The notes beneath the pieces are model-generated. The model worked only from the letters and a program-made list of their open reading frames with translations. It searched no databases and was not told the origin of the DNA. This document shows, piece after piece, positions 57,869-64,000 of a DNA stretch of 64,000 bases; the first letter of the stretch is position 1; every line of letters begins with the position of its first letter. The stretch is from contig CAIRYG010000013.1 of NCBI GenBank assembly GCA_903882745.1, positions 1 to 64,000 on the forward strand, read 5' to 3'. This DNA is from an uncultured Gemmatimonadota bacterium (lineage in GTDB: Bacteria; Gemmatimonadota; Gemmatimonadetes; Gemmatimonadales; Gemmatimonadaceae). Both the position numbers and the translations under genes were made by a program.

Positions 57869-59112
57869 GGTGCGACCCCGTGGAGTGTCCACGCGTGGTC
57901 CACGAGCATCGGTCCTTGATCTGCCGGGGGCAAGCGACCATTGCCGAAGAAATCTCCAGCTTCCACCTCCATCACTCCGGCGTGCTGCACCCAGTCCGCG
58001 ATGTCGTGCTGGACGGTGGCGAACACCGTGATTCGATAGCGGCCAGGCTGCAGCGGTACCCGCGGAAGGCGACACTGCACAGTGCCGGCGGCGGGTGCCG
58101 AGGTGTAGTCGCCACCAACGGTCGCGGTCGACAGGTGGAAGAGTTGATCATCGAGCGCGCCGTGTACGGCGATCGACACGTGGAGGTCTCGCAGCTCCTC
58201 GGTGCTGGCACTCTCGTACCCGAGCGAGATGGTTGCCCCGCCGCCCGCGAGCACCGGGCCGTCGGTCCCATCGCCGCGGACGGCACAGGTCGAAAACCGG
58301 ATGCGACCATTCCCGCTCCGGTCGGCCCGATTCCGGAGATCGACGTGCCCCGCCTGTTCGAGCGACGCGAGATAGTGCTGGGCGACGTCGCCAATCGGCC
58401 CCTCTGCCGCAAGGCGGCCACGGTCGAGCAGCATACCGCGCGAGCACAGGCCCGTGACTGCCACCAGGTTGTGACTCACGAGCAACACGGTGCGACCGTC
58501 CTGCCGTGTGACATCGCCCATCTTGCCGAGGCATTTTTTCTGGAATGCCGCGTCGCCGACGGCGAGCACTTCGTCGACAATCAAAATGTCGGGCTCGAGA
58601 TGCGCCGCAACGGCGAACGCCAAGCGCACGTACATTCCGCTGCTGTAGCGCTTGACGGGTACGTCGAGAAATGCCTCGGTCTCGGCGAAGGCGACAATCG
58701 CATCAAACTGCCGAACGATTTCGCTCCGACGCATGCCGAGGATCGCGCCATTGAGAAAGATGTTTTCGCGTCCGGTCAACTCTGGGTGGAACCCGGTCCC
58801 GACCTCGAGCAAGCTGCCCACACGACCGCGGACCTCCACCTCGCCGCGCGTGGGGCGCGTGATCCGACTCAAGATCTTGAGCAACGTGCTCTTGCCCGCA
58901 CCGTTGCGTCCGATGATACCATACGCAGCGCCGGCCTCGACATCGAAACTCACATCGTCGAGCGCCCACAGCGTTTTGGGATCGCGTGGCGCGCGACCGC
59001 GAAGCCGATCCACCACCGCCTCCGCCATGGTCGTGGCTGTCGATGTGTGGTCGCTGATGTTGTACTGCTTGCCGATGCCGCGCGCGCGGAGCGCGAACTG
59101 ACTAGATGACAT
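57865..59112 (-). CDS. wzt: ABC transporter ATP-binding protein of polysaccharide export (Wzt-type)
   Basis: 415 residues from the ATG at 59112, which overlaps the permease end by 11 bases. Walker A GIIGRNGAGKSTLLKIL, the signature KRYSSGMYVRLAFAVA, Walker B ILIVDEVLAVGD and switch SHN are intact. The extra 170-residue C-terminal part (from about 245) is a beta domain, GGGATISLGYESA and LPRVPLQPGRYRI, like the Wzt carbohydrate-binding domain that recognises a capped chain. It powers export of a polysaccharide across the inner membrane with the permease next to it. Confidence 0.93.
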   Translation of the reverse strand: MSSSQFALRARGIGKQYNISDHTSTATTMAEAVVDRLRGRAPRDPKTLWALDDVSFDVEAGAAYGIIGRNGAGKSTLLKILSRITRPTRGEVEVRGRVGSLLEVGTGFHPELTGRENIFLNGAILGMRRSEIVRQFDAIVAFAETEAFLDVPVKRYSSGMYVRLAFAVAAHLEPDILIVDEVLAVGDAAFQKKCLGKMGDVTRQDGRTVLLVSHNLVAVTGLCSRGMLLDRGRLAAEGPIGDVAQHYLASLEQAGHVDLRNRADRSGNGRIRFSTCAVRGDGTDGPVLAGGGATISLGYESASTEELRDLHVSIAVHGALDDQLFHLSTATVGGDYTSAPAAGTVQCRLPRVPLQPGRYRITVFATVQHDIADWVQHAGVMEVEAGDFFGNGRLPPADQGPMLVDHAWTLHGVAP

Positions 59113-59926
59113 CGGCCAGATCCTGCTCGAAGCGGGTGAACACCACAAGGCCCGCGAGCACCGCGAGCGTACTCGCGGTGCACAGCCACACGACCGCGCC
59201 CCCTGACGGCGCCTGCATCCCGAGCAGACTCCAGCGGATGCCGTCCATAAGCCCCGTGAGCGGATTCAGGGCGAGATAGGGCTGGAATGCCGCCGGTACC
59301 TTGGCGGTCGCGTAGCCGACCGGGGTCGCATACACCAGCAACTGCAGCACAATCGGCAGCACGTGCTGCACGTCGCGGAACCGGACACTCCACGCGGCCA
59401 CGATCAATCCAGCCCCAAGTCCGAGGAGGAGTGCGAGCAGCACCCACAGCGGGAAGAGTAGCACGGGCCAGCCAATAGACACGCCCTTCAGCAGCGCGAT
59501 TCCACCAAAAACCAGCAATGCAATGCCGAGATCGACGAGCGTCGAGAGGATGCCCGAGAGCGGCAAGACCAGGCGCGGGAAGTACACCTTGCTCAGGACG
59601 GGTGCGTTCGCGAGCAGCGATGCCCCAGCTTTGGCGAGTGTCGACTGAAAGACCTGGAATCCGGCGTAGCCTGCAAAGGCGAGCAGGAAGTAGCGCCCGT
59701 CGCCGTCGTCCAGCTTCGCGATTTTGCCAAAGACCACGGTGAACACCCCCGCGGCAATAATCGGCTGCAGCACCACCCAGAGGACGCCAAGCACCGTTTG
59801 CCGATACCGCAGCCGGAGGTCGCGGGCGGCAAAGGTCCAGACGAGTTCACGGTACAGCCACAGCTCGCCGAAGTCGGGGAGCAGCCGGCTGGTGAACGGG
59901 CGGATCGTGGAGAGCTGAGGAGGCAC
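59102..59926 (-). CDS. wzm: ABC transporter permease of polysaccharide export (Wzm-type)
   Basis: 274 residues from the GTG at 59926, giving the normal family length; the frame stays open upstream but that sequence lies in the intergenic space and in the divergent GT4 gene. The ABC-2 fold is clear: ELVWTFAARDLRLRYRQTVLG, then six membrane spans, with LQPIIAAGVFTVVFG, VRFRDVQHVLPIVLQLLVYATPVGY and LNPLTGLMDGIRW near the C-terminus. First gene of the exporter operon. Confidence 0.92.
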   Translation of the reverse strand: MPPQLSTIRPFTSRLLPDFGELWLYRELVWTFAARDLRLRYRQTVLGVLWVVLQPIIAAGVFTVVFGKIAKLDDGDGRYFLLAFAGYAGFQVFQSTLAKAGASLLANAPVLSKVYFPRLVLPLSGILSTLVDLGIALLVFGGIALLKGVSIGWPVLLFPLWVLLALLLGLGAGLIVAAWSVRFRDVQHVLPIVLQLLVYATPVGYATAKVPAAFQPYLALNPLTGLMDGIRWSLLGMQAPSGGAVVWLCTASTLAVLAGLVVFTRFEQDLADVI

Positions 59927-60043
59927 GGTCCGAGGGTGGGGACGGTCTGGGGCCACGCTGCCGGGGGGCAGGGTGGGAGCGCGACCACGAAAGTTATCCC
60001 CGCTGTGCCTTGACTGGGCAAGTCCGCGACCGATCTTGCTTGG

Positions 60044-61228
60044 ATGCCTGCCGCCGCGCCTCCTGACCAGAGCCCCTTTTCGCTCGCCTTTGTGGCGCAC
60101 GCCGTGCACCGCCGGGGCGGCATGGAGCGCGCCGCCTGCGAAGTGCTCGCGCGAGTGGCTCGGCGTGTGCCAGTCACCGTGATTGCCAGCGCGTGCGATA
60201 TGCCCGAAGCGTCGCTTCGGTTCGAACGGGTCACCGCGCCGCAGCGCCCGGCGGTGTTGCGCACCTGGGCGTTCGCCCGTGCGGCGCGCACGATCGAGAC
60301 GCGGGTCGGTGCCACGATCACGAACGCCATTGGTGCGGCCGCCATCGACGCCGACGTCATCACCGCACAGTTCTGCCACGCGGCCTTCACTGCACGCTTC
60401 GGTGGGCTCCGTGGCGGGCGGGGACTCCGCGCGCTGTATCAACGGGTGTCGGGCGCGAGATTTGTTGCCGAGGAGCGCCATGCCTATGGGTCGAGGCGCC
60501 TGAAACAGGTGATCGCCGTTTCACAGGGTACCGCGCGCGAGTTGCAGGAGATGTACGGGGTCGCGGAGGAGCGGATCACGGTGGTCCCCAATGGGGTGGA
60601 TCGCACGGTGTTCGCACCTGCGGCCGATGGCGAGGCCAAGGCGGCACTCCGGACGAAGCTTGGGCTGCCAGCCGACGCCTTCCTTGCCTTGTTCGTCGGT
60701 GGTGATTGGGAACGCAAAGGGGTCCGCGATGCCATTGCGGCGATTGCCGGCGTCCCCGATGCGCACCTCGTGGTGCTTGGCCGCGGCGATGCGGAGGCCT
60801 TTGGTGCCTACGCTGCGCGTGTGGGCTCGGGTCGCCGGGTAAGCTTTGTACCACCGTCGCCGTCGCCGGAGCAGTTCTATGCCGCCTGTGACTGCTTCGT
60901 CTTTCCCTCGCGCTACGAGGCCTTCTCGCTCGTGACGCTCGAGGCGGCCGCTTCGGGACTGCCGATTATCGCGCACGCGATCAACGGCACCGAAGAGCTG
61001 GTGGCCGCCGATCACAATGGATGGTTGGTCCCCTTTGGTCCCGACGCGCTCGCCGAAAAGGTGCTGCGCTTGCGGGACGATGCCGCCGTGCGGGCGCGCA
61101 TGTCGGTCGCCGCGACGCAGAGCGCCGTGCGCTACGACTGGGACCGCATTGCCGATGAGCAGTTCGCCGTCTTCACCCGCGCGGCTGCGGAAGCGCGACA
61201 GGCACCTCGCGCGATGAGGACCCGCTAG
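60044..61228 (+). CDS. family 4 glycosyltransferase
   Basis: 394 residues, ATG start, divergent from the permease. FSLAFVAHAVHRRGGMERAA, ITVVPNGVDRTVFAP, ALFVGGDWERKGVRDAI and DCFVFPSRYEAFSLVTLEAAASGLPIIAH (E-x7-E) mark a retaining GT-B enzyme. The stop codon is directly followed by the start of the AsnB-GT4 gene, so the two are co-transcribed. Confidence 0.92.
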   Translation: MPAAAPPDQSPFSLAFVAHAVHRRGGMERAACEVLARVARRVPVTVIASACDMPEASLRFERVTAPQRPAVLRTWAFARAARTIETRVGATITNAIGAAAIDADVITAQFCHAAFTARFGGLRGGRGLRALYQRVSGARFVAEERHAYGSRRLKQVIAVSQGTARELQEMYGVAEERITVVPNGVDRTVFAPAADGEAKAALRTKLGLPADAFLALFVGGDWERKGVRDAIAAIAGVPDAHLVVLGRGDAEAFGAYAARVGSGRRVSFVPPSPSPEQFYAACDCFVFPSRYEAFSLVTLEAAASGLPIIAHAINGTEELVAADHNGWLVPFGPDALAEKVLRLRDDAAVRARMSVAATQSAVRYDWDRIADEQFAVFTRAAAEARQAPRAMRTR

Positions 61229-64000
61229 ATGTGCGGCATTATTGGCGTTATTCGTGAAGGGGCGGCCGAGGCGCGCGATCGGTTGGTGGTCGCGCGCGAC
61301 TTGATGTGGCATCGCGGCCCCGATGACGCGGGGCTGTGGTGTAGCAATCACGCCTGTATCGGTGCGCGGCGACTCTCGATTATCGACCTATCGGCGGCAG
61401 GGCACCAGCCGATGGTCAGTGCCGATGGCACGATTGTGCTCGTGTTCAATGGCGAGATCTACAATCACCGCGAGCTCCGTCGCGAACTCGAACCCGGGTG
61501 CGTCTTCACCTCGTCGACGGATTTTGAGCTGTTGCTGCACGGGTATCGCCGGTGGGGCGGGGAAGGGCTGGTGCGCCGCCTCGATGGCATGTTCGCCTTT
61601 GCTATTTGGGACGAAACCACGCGGACGTTGTTCGCCGCGCGTGATCGTGCCGGAAAAAAGCCGTTCTTTTTCCGCCGCGACGGGCGCACGATGCAGTTTG
61701 CCTCGACGCTCAACGCGCTCAGTGCGCTGCTGCCGGGAACGCCCGACGTCGATCCGGCGGCCATCGACGCCTTTCTGGTGTACCAAAGCGTTCCCGCGCC
61801 GCTCTCCGTATTTCGGGGCGTCCAGCAGCTGGAACCAGCGCACTTCCTTGAGTTTCAGGCCGACCGCGGCGACTGCCGGATTGCGCGCTACTGGAGCGTG
61901 TCGTACGCGCACAAGACAACGGCGTCCGAGGACGAGGTGGTCGCGCAGACCGACGCGCTCGTGCGCACCGCGGTACGTCGGCGGCTCGAGTCCGATGTGC
62001 CGGTGGGAATCTTCCTCTCCGGCGGTGTGGACTCGTCGTTGATCGCAGCGCTTGCAGCGCAGGAGAGCTCGCGCGACCTCGAGGCGGTGACGCTCGGCTT
62101 CGACGAACCCGAGTTCGACGAACGTCGCTACGCGCGCGCCGTCACGGATGCACTGGGCATGCGTCTCCATGAGGAGACGCTCAGGCCAGCGCTCGTGGCG
62201 GATCTCCCCTCGATTGTCTGGCACTACGGACAACCGCTCGCCGACGTCTCGATTGTGCCCAATCACTACTTGGCGCAGGCGGCACGTCGGTGGATGACGG
62301 TGGCGCTCAACGGCGATGGTGGCGACGAACTGTTTGGTGGCTATGCGCGCCCGATGCTGGCGCGCGCGACCGCCCCATATCGCGCGACGATGCCGGAGTC
62401 CTGGCGGCGTGGTCTGGCCGCCGCGGTCGGCATGCCGGAATCCGGCCCGTTTCGACGCGTTGGCATGTTCACGAACGCAGGCGCGGGCTCTGCGAGCGAA
62501 TCCTTCGTGTACAGTCGTGCGTTCCGCGATTTCCGTCTGCAAGCGTATCCGCCCGAATTTCTGGCGACCCTCGATGGCGCGCAGCCCGATGATTTGTATC
62601 GGGCCGTCTGGGACGCGGCGGACGGTGTCGACGACGTCGATCGCGCGCTCGAGGGGGACTTCCGGACCTACCTGCCCGACCAGCTGCTCGCGAAGGCGGA
62701 TCGCGCGAGCATGGCGCACAGCCTCGAAGCGCGCTCGCCGCTCCTCGACCGCGCGCTGATTGAGTACGCCGCCACGATCCCGACGTCGATTCGTCTGCGA
62801 GGGTATCAGACCAAGCATGTGCTGAAGGCGGTTGCCGAGCGCTATGTGCCGTCGTTCGTGCTGCATCGCCCCAAGCGCGGGTTCGTGATGCCGGCGTCGC
62901 GATGGTTGCGCGGTGAGTTGGCACCGTACGTGCGCGCCGCACTCGATAATCGCACCTTCTACGACCGCGGCTGGGTACGCCCCGAGTTCGTCCGTCGCGT
63001 GCTCGCGGAACACTTCACTGGCGTGCGCGACTGGGGTGAGCAGATCTGGACCATGCTCGTGCTCGAGGTGTGGGCGCGGCTCGTGCTCGACCGCTCGCTC
63101 GACCGCGATGCGTGCATGGATGCCTTCCTGCAGCGGCCAGAGCGCGCCCTGCCGGCTCCGGTCCGCACGCTGCAGATCGGGATGGAATGGTTCCCCGAGA
63201 AGCCCGGGGGGTTGAATCGCGTCTATTACGAACTGATGCGCCATCTGCCCGACGTCAACGTCGAGGTCCATGGTCTTGTTGCCGGGACGGACCGTGTTGC
63301 GCGCGACTCGAACGGGAATGTTGAGGCGTTCGCTTCGTACTCAGGGAGCTTAGCGCCTCGTCTGCTGGCGGCGCGGCGACTCGGGCAGCCGCTGCTTCGT
63401 GCCAATCCCGACTTGGTCGTCGTGTCGCACTTTGCCCTCTATACCGCGCCGCTGCTCGACTCCATTGGGGGGCATCCGTTGGTGGTGCACTTCCAAGGAC
63501 CGTGGGGGCTTGAGGGGAAAGTCGAGCGGCAGTCCGAAGTCGTCGTGCGCACCAAGAGCACGATCGAGCAAAAGGTCTATGCGCGCGCAGATTCCTTTAT
63601 TGTTTTGTCGCCGCCGTTCGCCGACATCCTCGTGCAGCAGTTTGGTGTCTCGCGCGAAAAAATCCACGTCATCCCTGGTGGTGTCGACGTCCCTCGTTAC
63701 GACATCGCGGAGTCGCGCGAGGCCTGTCGCGAGCGGCTTGGCTGGCCCGCGGACCGACCGATCGTGCTCACGGTCCGCCGTCTCATGCGCCGCATGGGAC
63801 TCGACAACCTGATCGCCGCAACGCTCGCCATCCGCGCGCAGATTCCTGATATCCTCGTGCTTGTGGCCGGCGGTGGGCCGATCCAAGATGAGTTGCACCG
63901 TCAGATCGTGTCGCTGGGCCTCGAGGCGAATGTGCGGCTCCTGGGTTTCCTTCCCGACAACGAGCTTCCGGCGGCGTATCGCGCGGCGTCACTCACCGTG
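61229..64000 (+). CDS. asparagine synthase fused to a family 4 glycosyltransferase (3' end outside window)
   Basis: One frame from the ATG at 61229, immediately after the previous stop, runs without a stop to base 64000; 924 residues visible. Residues 1 to about 625 are a complete AsnB: Cys2 (MCGIIGVI), MWHRGPDDAG, NGEIYNHREL, the PP-loop FLSGGVDSSLIAAL, NGDGGDELFGGY and SLEARSPLLD. After a short linker (ACMDAFLQRPERALPAP) a GT-B N-terminal domain begins at about residue 645 (63161): LQIGMEWFPEKPGGLNRVYYE, then IHVIPGGVDVPRYD and TVRRLMRRMGLDNLI. The donor-site E-x7-E should lie past the window. ATG at 63116 could serve as an internal start for a separate GT. Confidence 0.88.
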   Translation, partial: MCGIIGVIREGAAEARDRLVVARDLMWHRGPDDAGLWCSNHACIGARRLSIIDLSAAGHQPMVSADGTIVLVFNGEIYNHRELRRELEPGCVFTSSTDFELLLHGYRRWGGEGLVRRLDGMFAFAIWDETTRTLFAARDRAGKKPFFFRRDGRTMQFASTLNALSALLPGTPDVDPAAIDAFLVYQSVPAPLSVFRGVQQLEPAHFLEFQADRGDCRIARYWSVSYAHKTTASEDEVVAQTDALVRTAVRRRLESDVPVGIFLSGGVDSSLIAALAAQESSRDLEAVTLGFDEPEFDERRYARAVTDALGMRLHEETLRPALVADLPSIVWHYGQPLADVSIVPNHYLAQAARRWMTVALNGDGGDELFGGYARPMLARATAPYRATMPESWRRGLAAAVGMPESGPFRRVGMFTNAGAGSASESFVYSRAFRDFRLQAYPPEFLATLDGAQPDDLYRAVWDAADGVDDVDRALEGDFRTYLPDQLLAKADRASMAHSLEARSPLLDRALIEYAATIPTSIRLRGYQTKHVLKAVAERYVPSFVLHRPKRGFVMPASRWLRGELAPYVRAALDNRTFYDRGWVRPEFVRRVLAEHFTGVRDWGEQIWTMLVLEVWARLVLDRSLDRDACMDAFLQRPERALPAPVRTLQIGMEWFPEKPGGLNRVYYELMRHLPDVNVEVHGLVAGTDRVARDSNGNVEAFASYSGSLAPRLLAARRLGQPLLRANPDLVVVSHFALYTAPLLDSIGGHPLVVHFQGPWGLEGKVERQSEVVVRTKSTIEQKVYARADSFIVLSPPFADILVQQFGVSREKIHVIPGGVDVPRYDIAESREACRERLGWPADRPIVLTVRRLMRRMGLDNLIAATLAIRAQIPDILVLVAGGGPIQDELHRQIVSLGLEANVRLLGFLPDNELPAAYRAASLTV

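Noticed and set aside
59927-60481. N-terminal extension of the ABC permease
   Set aside because: The frame stays open but would overlap the divergent GT4 gene; its translation is low-complexity, and the permease has normal length from 59926.
61388-63271. 627-codon open frame on the minus strand
   Set aside because: It is antisense to the AsnB-GT4 gene, which has complete catalytic motifs; the antisense translation is Arg/His-rich with no motif. Long antisense frames are expected at this GC content.

Overview
The window is high-GC bacterial DNA with dense, mostly uninterrupted coding, frequent GTG starts and many stop/start overlaps of the GTGA or ATGA type. Gene content fits an aerobic heterotroph of the Gemmatimonadota type: secreted S9 peptidase, a BNR/sortilin-like secreted protein, a secreted amidohydrolase, an Ig-repeat lipoprotein and several fatty-acid oxidation modules. 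The taxon is an inference from style and content; no rRNA or tRNA gene was recognised in the window.

Layout. 1-8.6 kb: surface and secreted proteins. These are a parallel beta-helix/PA14 protein whose reading frame opens with eleven 12-bp repeats, an alpha/beta hydrolase, a DinB-fold protein, and a 1368-residue lipoprotein with a LamG-like domain and tandem Ig-like modules. 8.6-13.2 kb (minus strand): a four-gene acyl-CoA operon of amidohydrolase, 2,4-dienoyl-CoA reductase-like SDR, ACAD10/11-type acyl-CoA dehydrogenase and aminoglycoside-phosphotransferase-like kinase. The kinase/dehydrogenase pair resembles the 4-hydroxyacyl-CoA module known from ACAD10/11 and from the levulinate (Lva) pathway. 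13.3-18.3 kb: an accessory stretch of unrecognised secreted proteins, including a probably broken HExxH lipoprotein gene and a truncated yceI copy, with a 150-bp direct repeat bracketing a three-gene cassette. 18.4-20.2 kb: yceI and marR with nearly identical palindromic operators, and a Uma2-type nuclease gene. 20.2-30.4 kb: fadA-fadN beta-oxidation operon, the BNR protein, a small membrane protein, an acyl-CoA ligase and an orphan adenine DNA methyltransferase. 30.4-35.0 kb: S9 peptidase, a cytochrome-c-like/copper-monooxygenase-like lipoprotein and a TIGR01777-type epimerase-like protein.

35.1-64.0 kb is one exopolysaccharide locus. It holds GDP-fucose-synthase-like and CpsB-type phosphatase genes, a PilT-like ATPase with altered catalytic motifs, a WbaP-like initiating transferase, Wza, Wzc, a Wzy-like polymerase, a deacetylase, nine stand-alone or fused glycosyltransferases, three methyltransferases, two asparagine-synthase genes and an ABC exporter pair (Wzt/Wzm). 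Machinery for Wzy-dependent assembly and for ABC export therefore sits side by side; no Wzx flippase is visible here. Many genes overlap by four bases, suggesting translational coupling. The last gene, open to the window edge, joins an asparagine synthase and a GT4 glycosyltransferase in one reading frame.

The most notable items are the AsnB-GT4 fusion, the PilT-like protein with Walker A lysine replaced by arginine, the kinase/ACAD acyl-CoA operon, the direct-repeat-bounded cassette beside yceI, and recurrent in-frame short tandem repeats, several of them at signal peptides.
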